The translations under genes and the position numbers were made by a program. The notes beneath the pieces were generated by a model. It did not search any database. It was not told the origin of the DNA and saw only the letters and a program-made list of their open reading frames with translations. 32,748 bases of DNA from CAYMEV01 sp964431655 [NCBI: uncultured bacterium] (GTDB taxonomy: Bacteria; CAYMEV01). The stretch is taken from contig CAYSKJ010000017.1 in the NCBI GenBank assembly GCA_964431655.1, positions 1 to 32,748 of the forward strand, read 5' to 3'. This document shows, in pieces, positions 8,304 through 16,302 of the stretch. Each line of letters begins with the position of its first letter. The stretch's first letter is position 1.

Positions 8304-8747
8304 ATGGGACGTCCAAGGAAATACAGGCAGGTAAAGCTTCCTCCGGTCAGCCAGGTTTATTCTCCCTGCGGTAAAAAGTCAGAATGCAATCGTGAGATTA
8401 TTCTTACCCTTGGAGAATATGAAGCTGTTCGCCTTGCTGATTATGAGTCCTACAGCCATGAGGAGGGCGCAAAATATATGGAGGTGTCCCGGTCAACCTT
8501 TACCCGCATGATAGAATCAGCCCACAGAAAGATAGGGACCGCTATTGTGGAAGGAAGGTCAATAATTATAAAGGGTGGCAATTACAATATTTCCGCAAAT
8601 CTTTTTGAGTGCCAGGACTGCGGTTATCATTACAGCGGCGGGATACACCCGGAACAATGCCCAGAATGCCGCAGCGAGAGAATAATCTGCCTTGGGAGCA
8701 GGTACGGCATGTGCAACCGGAACAAATGCATTGAAGGAGCAGGATAA
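8304..8747 (+). CDS. UPF0251/DUF134 predicted DNA-binding protein with C-terminal zinc ribbon
   Basis: A 147-residue probable transcriptional regulator. The N-terminus MGRPRKYRQV and the sequence LTLGEYEAVRLADYE are typical of UPF0251/DUF134. Residues of about 51-80 (EEGAKYMEVSRSTFTRMIESA) form a sigma70-region-4-like helix-turn-helix, and the IIIKGGNY that normally closes the domain follows. After this comes an extension with CQDCGYHYSGG and CPECRSERI, two CxxC knuckles that suggest a zinc ribbon or rubredoxin-like knot. There are two more cysteines in MCNRNKC and a CX5C pair (Cys22, Cys28) in the N-terminal part. In many anaerobes DUF134 genes lie near Mrp-type ATPases and NifX/NifB-like iron-molybdenum cofactor proteins, and an Mrp gene occurs 2.5 kb downstream here. 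It is the first gene of a same-strand cluster and may autoregulate through the palindrome upstream. Confidence 0.88.
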   Translation: MGRPRKYRQVKLPPVSQVYSPCGKKSECNREIILTLGEYEAVRLADYESYSHEEGAKYMEVSRSTFTRMIESAHRKIGTAIVEGRSIIIKGGNYNISANLFECQDCGYHYSGGIHPEQCPECRSERIICLGSRYGMCNRNKCIEGAG

Positions 8748-8774
8748 AAATATGTTCAGGAGAAGATCGATAAT

Positions 8775-9803
8775 ATGAGTGATAAAAGAGGATATCTGGT
8801 ATTGATAGGCGGGGCAGAGGATAAAATAGATAAAATAACCATCCTCCGAAAAGTAATGCAGTTGAGTAGAAACGGCAATATTGCTGTTGTTCCCTGTGCA
8901 ACATCCCAGCCATTGGAGGCTGTAAGGGATTATAAGGATGTCTTTGAGCGTATCGGTGCAGGGAGTGTGGAAGGCCTTGATATCAGGTGTTCTGCGGATG
9001 GAGACAGGGATTATTATCTTGATATACTTGAGAAATCCGATACTATTTTTTTCACCGGAGGCGACCAGACCAGGCTCGTGGATTCCCTGTACAGAACAAA
9101 GGTTATGGATAAGATAAGGGAAAGATACGGGAATGGTGCCACTATTGCCGGAACCAGTGCAGGGGCTGCAGCTGCCAGTGATCCCATGATATATGACGGG
9201 GATGATGAAGGATTCAATAAGTATGCTGTAAAGCATACAAAAGGCCTGGGATTTTTAAGAGGCATTACTGTCGATACCCATTTCCTTCAGCGCGAGAGGA
9301 TACCCAGGCTTTCCCAGTTTCTCTCCAGCGGTATATCCAGCAGAGCTTTGGGGATTAATGAGGATACGGCAATTGTTGTCTCACCGGATAACAGGTTTGA
9401 GGTTATCGGCAGCGGAACTGTCACCGTCATGAATGCTGAAAACATGAAATATTCCAGTTATGATGAGGTTGGGAAAAATGAACCGGTCAGCGTGGACGGG
9501 GTTGAAATCGGTTTCCTTGCAGAAGGGACAGTCTTTGATATTGAAGAGTGGAGAATTGAAAAAGAAGGAAAATCGGTGATCCCCGAGGGTATAAAACATG
9601 ATTATGCATATCATTCCGAAAGAGAGAGGTACGAAAGCAGGGAAAGGGAATATGAGACACAAAACGAAGACTCGTTCAAGGAAAGAGAGTCGGATAATTC
9701 TCGCAGAAATGAGTACAGCAGGGATGATAAGAAATATGATAAAAAAAGGCCTTCTGAGCGGGGCCGGGGAAGAAATGCCAAAGGAAGAAGGCACAGAAGG
9801 TAA
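8775..9803 (+). CDS. cyanophycinase-like serine peptidase (family S51) with charged tail
   Basis: A 342-residue protein. Residues 1-~270 match the cyanophycinase/S51 fold: GYLVLIGGAEDK at the start, FFTGGDQTRL, the nucleophile elbow GTSAGAAA with Ser128, THFLQRERIPRL, and ALGINEDTAIVV. Cyanophycinases cut the storage polymer cyanophycin into beta-Asp-Arg dipeptides. No cyanophycin synthetase is present in this window, so the substrate could be another isoaspartyl or aspartyl peptide. Residues 274-342 are an unusual low-complexity tail rich in Arg, Glu, Asp, Lys, Ser and Tyr, ending in a very basic stretch, with no visible export signal. AGGAG lies 11 bases before the ATG. The stop codon TAA overlaps the ATG of the next gene (TAATG), so translation is probably coupled. 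Confidence 0.88.
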   Translation: MSDKRGYLVLIGGAEDKIDKITILRKVMQLSRNGNIAVVPCATSQPLEAVRDYKDVFERIGAGSVEGLDIRCSADGDRDYYLDILEKSDTIFFTGGDQTRLVDSLYRTKVMDKIRERYGNGATIAGTSAGAAAASDPMIYDGDDEGFNKYAVKHTKGLGFLRGITVDTHFLQRERIPRLSQFLSSGISSRALGINEDTAIVVSPDNRFEVIGSGTVTVMNAENMKYSSYDEVGKNEPVSVDGVEIGFLAEGTVFDIEEWRIEKEGKSVIPEGIKHDYAYHSERERYESREREYETQNEDSFKERESDNSRRNEYSRDDKKYDKKRPSERGRGRNAKGRRHRR

Positions 9804-10441
9804 TGAAAATAACAATAATATACGATAATACAGGCTGGAAGAAGGGCCTTATAGCTGACTGGGGGTTCTCCTGCCTGGTGGAGGCCCATGACAGGTCTAT
9901 ACTGTTTGACGCCGGGGGAAACGGCAAAATCCTCCTTGATAATATGCATAAACTGGGTATAAATGCCCGAAGCATTACTGATATATTCATTTCCCATGGC
10001 CATTTTGACCATATTGGCGGTTTATCAGCCTTCCTGAATGAGAATAATGCGGTCACGCTTTATGCTCCTTTATCCTTCAGGGGGGTCAAGAATGTAAAAC
10101 AGCTGGTTTATGTGAGTGAGCCGGCAAGGCTGGCAGATGGCATATATTCAACAGGGGAGCTGGAGCATATTGAGCAGATAATGGCTATTGAGACGGATAA
10201 GGGCCTTGTCCTGATTGCGGGATGTTCCCATCCCGATATGGAGAACATATTCAGGTCAGCAGGGCAGTTCGGCAGTATATACGGTATTGCTGGAGGCCTG
10301 CACGGATTTGATAGATTTGACATGTTCAGCAGTCTGGGCCTGATATGCCCCACCCACTGCACCAGGCATACCGATGAAATCAAACGCAGATACCCTGAAA
10401 AATATATACAGGGCGGAGCCGGACAGACTCTTTTTATTTAA
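9803..10441 (+). CDS. MBL-fold metallo-hydrolase
   Basis: A 212-residue metallo-beta-lactamase-fold protein. DAGG at 36-39 is followed by the zinc motif HGHFDH (His65, His67, Asp69, His70), then GCSHPDMENI with His143 and GGLHGF with His167. This set, and the CPTHCT near the end, matches the branch annotated as 7,8-dihydropterin-6-yl-methyl-4-(beta-D-ribofuranosyl)aminobenzene 5'-phosphate synthase-like, though the protein is shorter than the usual 250-280 residues of that group. The gene overlaps the cyanophycinase-like gene by one base (TAATG) and is followed 22 bases later by a membrane protein gene. MBL proteins of this branch occur in the neighbourhood of DUF134 and Mrp genes, which supports one functional cluster. 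The substrate is not known. Confidence 0.88.
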   Translation: MKITIIYDNTGWKKGLIADWGFSCLVEAHDRSILFDAGGNGKILLDNMHKLGINARSITDIFISHGHFDHIGGLSAFLNENNAVTLYAPLSFRGVKNVKQLVYVSEPARLADGIYSTGELEHIEQIMAIETDKGLVLIAGCSHPDMENIFRSAGQFGSIYGIAGGLHGFDRFDMFSSLGLICPTHCTRHTDEIKRRYPEKYIQGGAGQTLFI

Positions 10442-10463
10442 GACTTATATAGGGGGATCTTAT

Positions 10464-11102
10464 ATGTTAAGACGCATAGCAAAGGAATTAAAAGAGCATG
10501 CGCATTTTACAATATTCGGGGCTTTGAGCGGTATTATCATCATATTACTGTTTCAGAACGTACCCGGAGATATCTCTTTTAATGCTTTTTACATGCTGCA
10601 TCCTGCCCACGTTATTCTCAGCGCCCTGGTTACAGCATCCATGTATGAAATTCATAAATGCGGAAAATCGAGGTTCAGATGCAATATTGGGATACTGCTT
10701 TTTATAGGTTATGTCGGTTCTGTCGGAATTGCTACATTGAGTGATTCAGTCATACCCTTCATTGGCGAATGGCTGCTCGGTATGCCCAACAGGGGGATAC
10801 ATATAGGTTTTATTGAGAAATGGTGGCTTATAAACCCTCTGGCAATACTGGGCATCGGCCTGGCCTATTTCAAGCCTGCAACCAAATTTCCCCACGGTGG
10901 TCATGTGCTTTTAAGCACATGGGCGTCCCTGTTCCATATAATGATGGCCAGGGGTGCAAATATAGCGTGGTATGAATATATGGTGATATTCCTGTTCCTT
11001 TTTGTTGCGGTATGGCTTCCCTGCTGTCTTAGCGACATTGTCTTTCCCCTTCTTTTTGTAAGGGACAGGGCCGGAGACAAAGAGCATGTCTTTCATCACT
11101 GA
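10464..11102 (+). CDS. polytopic membrane protein of unknown function
   Basis: A 212-residue integral membrane protein. The start is the ATG at 10464, preceded by AGGGGG; a longer reading from 10374 would overlap the previous gene by 68 bases. I see about five or six hydrophobic segments, for example around FTIFGALSGIIIILLF, NIGILLFIGYVGSVGIATL, NPLAILGIGLAYF, HVLLSTWASLFHIMMA and YMVIFLFLFVAVWLPCCL. Histidines are frequent and several flank the membrane segments (EHAHF, LHPAHVIL, EIHKC, FPHGGH), as in some metal-binding or metal-transport proteins, but I do not recognise the family. It sits between the MBL-fold and Mrp-type genes, so a role in metal or cofactor handling is a guess from context. 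Confidence 0.75.
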   Translation: MLRRIAKELKEHAHFTIFGALSGIIIILLFQNVPGDISFNAFYMLHPAHVILSALVTASMYEIHKCGKSRFRCNIGILLFIGYVGSVGIATLSDSVIPFIGEWLLGMPNRGIHIGFIEKWWLINPLAILGIGLAYFKPATKFPHGGHVLLSTWASLFHIMMARGANIAWYEYMVIFLFLFVAVWLPCCLSDIVFPLLFVRDRAGDKEHVFHH

Positions 11103-11137
11103 AAGTGAAAGACAACAGGGTATTCGGATTAATAAGA

Positions 11138-11165
11138 TTGACAATATTGTCTATGGAAATATGAT
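11138..11165 (+). promoter_or_regulatory. promoter with palindromic operator upstream of the Mrp gene
   Basis: TTGACA at 11138-11143, a 16-base spacer and TATGAT at 11160-11165. The perfect palindrome GACAATATTGTC (11140-11151) overlaps the -35 element and extends imperfectly to AT...AT at 11137 and 11154. An ATG with a GGAG ribosome binding site follows at 11204. The Mrp gene may thus be transcribed on its own as well as from the cluster promoter. Confidence 0.55.
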
Positions 11166-11203
11166 TTCCTTCATTAAAATAAATATAGAAACGGAGAAAG
11201 ATC

Positions 11204-12010
11204 ATGGAAGACTCAAAAACCGGATTCAAGCAGGAAATGCCCAATACAAGCAATATAAGGCATAAGATTATAGTTTTATCAGGCAAAGGAGGGGTAGGTA
11301 AAAGCACAGTGGCTGCAAACCTTGCCCTTGCACTGTCTCTGAAGGGATTTCAGACCGGCCTTCTGGATATAGATATCCATGGCCCCTCTGTGCCAAAGCT
11401 GTTCGGCCTGGAGGATTTAAGGCTTTCTACCCAGGACAATAAAATTATACCGATAAATTATTCAGACAATTTAAAGATAATGTCCATCGGTTTCATGCTT
11501 CAGTCCCGGGAGGATGCTGTGATATGGAAAGGTCCCCTGAAACACTCGGTTATAAGGCAGTTTCTTTCGGATGTGGCCTGGGGAGACCTTGATTATCTTA
11601 TTATAGACTCCCCTCCCGGCACAGGGGATGAGCCCCTGAGCATTGCCCAGCTCATTGAGGGTGAAAAAAACAGCGTGATTGTGTCAACTCCCCAGGACCT
11701 GGCTATCAGTGATGTGACGAAATCTGTAACATTCTGCAGGAAGCTGGATATAAATATTCTGGGTATAATAGAGAATATGAACGGTTTTGTCTGTCCACAC
11801 TGCAAGAATATAAGCTATATTTTCAAGAAAGACGGAGTGAAAGAGTTTGCTGACTCCAAGAACCTGAATTATATAGGTTCCATACCCCTTGATCCGGATA
11901 TTGTAGTAAACTCAGACAAGGGGACACCGCTGGCAGGCGGGACCGAGGATAATGGAATCACTGCTGTACTGCTGGAGATTGCTTCAAAAATACAGTCCAT
12001 GCTTAAGTAA
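11204..12010 (+). CDS. Mrp/NBP35-type P-loop ATPase (iron-sulfur cluster carrier)
   Basis: A 268-residue cytoplasmic ATPase of the Mrp/NBP35/ApbC family, which binds and transfers [4Fe-4S] clusters. The deviant Walker A GKGGVGKST (27-35), the DIDIHGPSVP switch region and the IIDSPPGTGDEPL motif are diagnostic. The pair of cluster-binding cysteines is Cys197 and Cys200 in FVCPHC. It lacks the N-terminal MIP18/DUF59 domain found in some Mrp proteins, and no NifX-like domain is fused. The gene belongs to a same-strand run with a DUF134 regulator and an MBL hydrolase and has a promoter of its own. Possible clients in this window include the iron-sulfur-rich hydrogenase-like protein at 30-31 kb, but that is inference. 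Confidence 0.92.
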   Translation: MEDSKTGFKQEMPNTSNIRHKIIVLSGKGGVGKSTVAANLALALSLKGFQTGLLDIDIHGPSVPKLFGLEDLRLSTQDNKIIPINYSDNLKIMSIGFMLQSREDAVIWKGPLKHSVIRQFLSDVAWGDLDYLIIDSPPGTGDEPLSIAQLIEGEKNSVIVSTPQDLAISDVTKSVTFCRKLDINILGIIENMNGFVCPHCKNISYIFKKDGVKEFADSKNLNYIGSIPLDPDIVVNSDKGTPLAGGTEDNGITAVLLEIASKIQSMLK

Positions 12011-12050
12011 AATAATTTTATTATAGGATATTCTTGGATTTAAGGGACTT

Positions 12051-14147
12051 ATGGCAATAAACAGGAATTTCAGAGTCTTTTTTATACTCCTGGTATTTAC
12101 CCTTCTGTCCCTTCATTTCCTGCTCCCGGTGTTTTTCAGCGGTTTGTCCCACTATGATAATTTTGACAGTCATATGAACAATGCCATAGTGAGATACCAG
12201 CTTGAATGCCTTAAAAATCTGCAGTTCAAGGATATTTACCATTATCCCTTTCTCTTTCCCTGGGCTTATGTATCAACAGGAGGGGTAAACATGCTCGGCC
12301 AGGCGATAATTCTGCTCCCTTTTTATATGACGGGCATTGATAATGTTTATCTTTTCAATAATATACTGGTTTTGCTGGCCTATCTATCAGGCGGAATTGC
12401 CGTGTATATGCTGGCAAGAGAGCTTGCAGGCGATTATTCCTCCTCGGTGCTTGCCGGGATAATCTTTATACTTGCCCCGGTGAAAGAGACCAACCTTCCC
12501 CACCTAAACCTTCTTTTCATTTCCCTTTCCATATTTGCACTCTGCTTTTTTTTCAGGTATTTAAGAAGCCAAAGGCTGCAGGACCTTGTTTTCTTCAGTC
12601 TGTTTTACTTTGCACAGGCCCTGTTTGACCTTTCATATTTTTTTCTGCTTTCTGTTTTTATTCCCTTTTACATTCTAATTTATCTTGCTGTTACCCGCAA
12701 GTTTCATCTCAAAAGCCTTTTCCTGCTGGCCTTATCAGGCCTGATCTCCATATTGGCAGTATTGCTTATATATTTTCCCTATTTAAGAAATCCCCTGGGA
12801 CTTGAAAACCCTTACAGGTTCTTTGATATGGAATGCCTGCTGGAGTCCAGTTATCTATATACCGGCGGTTTTTTTGCCATTGATGCAGTGAACCCTGTAT
12901 ATTGCCAGATGTTTCTGGGATTTTGCGCCTCTTTCCTTACAGCTTTTTACTTTTATGCAAAATCATCATCATTTCTGAGTAAATCACTTGCTGTGCTGCT
13001 TTTCTCTGCCCTGACCGTTCCTTATATAATTTACAGCTCTGTGAGCGCACAAGCCGGTGTCATGCGTTTCTGGATGGATATTTCAGTTGCTTCCCTGCTT
13101 ATAATCCTTATTGCAATGGCTTTTCTGCACAGAAAAAATATGTCAGGGACTCATATGGTGGTGCTTATTGCTGTTATCATGGGGTTTATTTTCCTTTTCC
13201 AGGGCATTTACTCATTTATTCCGTTTGAGACAAACCTTTTGAGGTTTTTATCCCGCTATTTCAGTATTTTTTCCAGGATACGGGGGATAAAGATCCACTA
13301 TTTTTTCCTGGTTTTCTGGATAATGCTTGCTGTAATCGGCATCAGAAGGCTTAAGAAATCCTGTCCCAGACTTCTTTTTTTCCTGGCAGCCGGACTGCTT
13401 ATACTGGAGAATTTCCCCTCAGGCAGGCCTGTGGGAAGACTTGCAGGCTTTTCATATAATAACAGGGAGACATACAGCCTCCTTGAAAATTACCCTGATT
13501 ATTACGGTGTGCTGGAACTGCCTCATGAAGGCGGGGGATTCAGGGAGATCATATATGTCTTAAATACCATGTTTCATAATAAGCAGATTTATAACGGCAT
13601 TTTTGGCGTAAATAATAATGATGCCCTTAATATTTACCGGCGGGGTTATTTTTCGGGAATTAACAGAATTAGCTCTGATATAACAGACCGGGAGATAACT
13701 GAATACCTGAGGAAAAAGGGAATAAATATAATCCTGGTTCACAAATCAGGGTTTGTATGGAGGCCAAGCCAGTCATACATATGGGGAAGGCTGGTAAACA
13801 GCTTTAATAAATCCCTGGGTTCGGGGCTGATTGATGAATGCATTATCAGCGATGATGCTATAATAGCACTGCTGAAGCCTGCCAGAGAGGGCAGGGAATT
13901 TGTGTATCAGCTTCCATACAGGTATTTTTATAAATTTAAGAATATTATACTGGAGGTCCACAGCGAAGAGGATAATAACTGCATCAGTCTTTCTATAAAC
14001 AGAATAAAGATTCTTGACAGGGAGCTGGATAAAGGCCTCAATTTTCTGGAAATACCCGTAGAAAGCCTGGCTCTGGGATATAAGGAAAACTATCTTAGCT
14101 TCAGCAGCAGTTCTGAAATAATAGTAAAGAATATGGAGGCCTACTGA
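12051..14147 (+). CDS. polytopic membrane protein, GT-C glycosyltransferase-like (paralogue A)
   Basis: A 698-residue membrane protein with a hydrophobic N-terminal helix, a first extracytoplasmic loop containing HYDNFDSH, about ten further hydrophobic helices up to roughly residue 465, and a C-terminal soluble part of about 230 residues. An acidic first loop (D-N-F-D) followed by many helices and an outer-face domain is the plan of GT-C enzymes, which use lipid-linked sugars. I cannot assign a named family. The soluble part contains YGVLELPHEGG, a stretch ending in EYLRKKGINIILVHKSGF, and a beta-rich end. The next gene encodes a close paralogue of the same length. AAGGGA lies five bases before the ATG. 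The stop TGA at 14145-14147 is one base from the proposed ATT start of the paralogue, so the two are probably translationally coupled. Confidence 0.8.
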   Translation: MAINRNFRVFFILLVFTLLSLHFLLPVFFSGLSHYDNFDSHMNNAIVRYQLECLKNLQFKDIYHYPFLFPWAYVSTGGVNMLGQAIILLPFYMTGIDNVYLFNNILVLLAYLSGGIAVYMLARELAGDYSSSVLAGIIFILAPVKETNLPHLNLLFISLSIFALCFFFRYLRSQRLQDLVFFSLFYFAQALFDLSYFFLLSVFIPFYILIYLAVTRKFHLKSLFLLALSGLISILAVLLIYFPYLRNPLGLENPYRFFDMECLLESSYLYTGGFFAIDAVNPVYCQMFLGFCASFLTAFYFYAKSSSFLSKSLAVLLFSALTVPYIIYSSVSAQAGVMRFWMDISVASLLIILIAMAFLHRKNMSGTHMVVLIAVIMGFIFLFQGIYSFIPFETNLLRFLSRYFSIFSRIRGIKIHYFFLVFWIMLAVIGIRRLKKSCPRLLFFLAAGLLILENFPSGRPVGRLAGFSYNNRETYSLLENYPDYYGVLELPHEGGGFREIIYVLNTMFHNKQIYNGIFGVNNNDALNIYRRGYFSGINRISSDITDREITEYLRKKGINIILVHKSGFVWRPSQSYIWGRLVNSFNKSLGSGLIDECIISDDAIIALLKPAREGREFVYQLPYRYFYKFKNIILEVHSEEDNNCISLSINRIKILDRELDKGLNFLEIPVESLALGYKENYLSFSSSSEIIVKNMEAY

Positions 14148-14148
14148 T

Positions 14149-16257
14149 ATTTTAAGCAAAACTGAAAGTTTAAGGGTAATTACACTGTTTTTTGTCTTCA
14201 GCCTTATTGCCCTTCATTTCCTTATACCGGATTTTTTTTCAGCCCTGTCCTATAGCAATAATTATGACAGCCATCTGAATGTAAGCCTTCTTTCCCATGC
14301 CCTTAAATCGCTTAAAGACATGGATTTTGAGGGATTGTACCATTATCCATGCTATTACCCCTATGGTTATGTTTCAACAGCCGGCCCCATGCTCCCGGGA
14401 CAGGCAGTACTTGTTCTGCCCCTGTATCTGCTGGGCTTTGATAATATCTATTTCTTAAACAATTTCATTGTTTTTTTGTCCTATTTTCTGGGAGGGCTCT
14501 CTCTTTACCTTCTTACCCGGGAATTAATACATGATGAATTCTCAGGCATAATGGCAGGCCTTATTTTTATATTAATGCCGTTAAAGCATCAGAACCTTCC
14601 TCACCTGAACCTGCTTTTCATATGCTTTTCCATATTTTCCATTCTCCATATATACAGGTATCTTAAGCACAAAAGGCTCAAAAGCCTTTTCCTGTGCGGT
14701 ATTTTTTATTTTCTGCAGGGCATGTTTGATTTATCCTATTTCTTTATACTGTCTTTTCTTCTTCCGATTATTGCAGTCCTGTATTTTTTCATAGATGGGA
14801 AAGCAGATTTCCGCGCCCTGATTAAGATTGCCCTGGTAATTATTCTTTTTTGCGGAGCTGTATGCCTTGTATTTTTGCCCTATATAACAAATCCCCTGGA
14901 TTTTGAACATTCTCTTGACCTGTTCCGGTATGATAATCTTATCAGCTCCTACTCCCTGTTTACCTCCAGGGCCTTCAACCATCCGAAGCCAGTAGGGGAT
15001 GCTTTTCCCATGTATCTTGGGTTTACGGCATGCTTCCTTCTTTCATTCTTCTTCTATAAGAAAGCTGGTTCAAAACCCTTTGCAAGAGTATTTTCTGTTC
15101 TTTCTGCCCTGCTTATAATGATTACTTTCATAAGTTTTAATTACATGGGTATGGACACGGCAAATATCAGATACTGGGCGGATATAAGCCTTTCTGTATT
15201 TGTTTTTATGCTTCTGGTGCTTATTATTCTCTGCTGGAAATGCATGGACAGGGGCGAAAAATTTGTTATTGCCCTGCTTTTTACAGGCTTTGTGCTTTTT
15301 TTCCAGGGGCTGTATTCTGTAATTCCCTTTGAGTTTAACCTATTCCGTTTCCTTTCCCATTATATAGATTTTTTTGGGCGTATGAGGGGGCCCCGCTCCC
15401 ATTATCTCTTTCAGTCCCTGTGGATAATATCATCACTCCTGGGTATTAGGTTGATCCGGAGTGACAGGGCCTTAAGGCCAGGAATTGTAGTTTTCCTGGC
15501 TCTGCTTCTGCTGGCTGAGAACTTTCCCGGAACCGCAGAAACCGGAGCCCTTGCGGGATTTGACCCTGCCAAAAAAGAAAGCTATGCATTTCTTAAAAAT
15601 TATCCTGATCACTGCGGAGTTCTGGAACTTCCATATTTTGACGGAGGCCCGGCCGAAACAAGTTATATGCTGAATACCCTTTTTCATGATAAGCAGGTGT
15701 ATAACGGGCATTTCGGCATGGGTATCCGCGACCCGCTGAAGATTATTGGCAGGGGCTATCTCAGGGGTTATCAGACATTATGCAATCACCTTCTGGATGA
15801 AGAAATCATTTCTTATATCAGGGACAGGGGCATATATATTATTATTGCGCACCGGGATATGTTTGTTGACAGTCCCAGCAGGCTGTACATGTGGGAAATG
15901 CTTAAAACAAGGTTTGAACAATCCCGGGAGGCCGGACTTATAAAGGAATATTTTGCCGATGACAACTGCATAACCGCCATTATTGCTCAAAAGAGCACAG
16001 GAAGGGAATTCTCCTGGCAACTGCCTTACAGGTATTTCAGAAAAAAAAAGGGTATTGAATTTAATATATATAACCCTTGCCCAGGTAATGAGATTGGTAT
16101 TTTCCTGAACGGCAAAGAGATCACCCGTTACAGCATGCCTGTTGATTCAAAAGCGGTTAAGCTGGAAATTGATTCTTTAAAGCTTGAATTCAAGGAAAAC
16201 TATTTGGTAATTAAAAGCTCAGATGAAATAAGTATTGACGGTTTCAATGATTATTGA
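14149..16257 (+). CDS. polytopic membrane protein, GT-C glycosyltransferase-like (paralogue B), probable ATT start
   Basis: A paralogue of the preceding gene. The first in-frame ATG is at 14320, but that start would drop the N-terminal helix and first loop. The frame stays open upstream to 14128 and encodes a segment matching paralogue A: ALHFLIPDFFSALSYSNNYDSHL against SLHFLLPVFFSGLSHYDNFDSHM. The best start is ATT at 14149, nine bases after GGAGG (14135-14139), giving 702 residues against 698 in paralogue A. No ATG, GTG or TTG exists in the extension. AUU is a rare, weak start known from infC. The protein shares FLNNF in place of LFNNI, the NLPHLNLLFI motif, the GVLELPYFDGG motif and the C-terminal domain with its neighbour. 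Function unknown; envelope glycan synthesis is a reasonable guess. Confidence 0.75.
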   Translation: MLSKTESLRVITLFFVFSLIALHFLIPDFFSALSYSNNYDSHLNVSLLSHALKSLKDMDFEGLYHYPCYYPYGYVSTAGPMLPGQAVLVLPLYLLGFDNIYFLNNFIVFLSYFLGGLSLYLLTRELIHDEFSGIMAGLIFILMPLKHQNLPHLNLLFICFSIFSILHIYRYLKHKRLKSLFLCGIFYFLQGMFDLSYFFILSFLLPIIAVLYFFIDGKADFRALIKIALVIILFCGAVCLVFLPYITNPLDFEHSLDLFRYDNLISSYSLFTSRAFNHPKPVGDAFPMYLGFTACFLLSFFFYKKAGSKPFARVFSVLSALLIMITFISFNYMGMDTANIRYWADISLSVFVFMLLVLIILCWKCMDRGEKFVIALLFTGFVLFFQGLYSVIPFEFNLFRFLSHYIDFFGRMRGPRSHYLFQSLWIISSLLGIRLIRSDRALRPGIVVFLALLLLAENFPGTAETGALAGFDPAKKESYAFLKNYPDHCGVLELPYFDGGPAETSYMLNTLFHDKQVYNGHFGMGIRDPLKIIGRGYLRGYQTLCNHLLDEEIISYIRDRGIYIIIAHRDMFVDSPSRLYMWEMLKTRFEQSREAGLIKEYFADDNCITAIIAQKSTGREFSWQLPYRYFRKKKGIEFNIYNPCPGNEIGIFLNGKEITRYSMPVDSKAVKLEIDSLKLEFKENYLVIKSSDEISIDGFNDY

Positions 16258-16302
16258 GTCCATGCTGTTTGGTGCAAATATAATGTTGACTGGCGAGGTA
16301 TT

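Noticed and set aside
10374-10463. Start of the membrane protein inside the MBL gene
   Set aside because: A 68-base overlap with no support; the ATG at 10464 has AGGGGG just before it.
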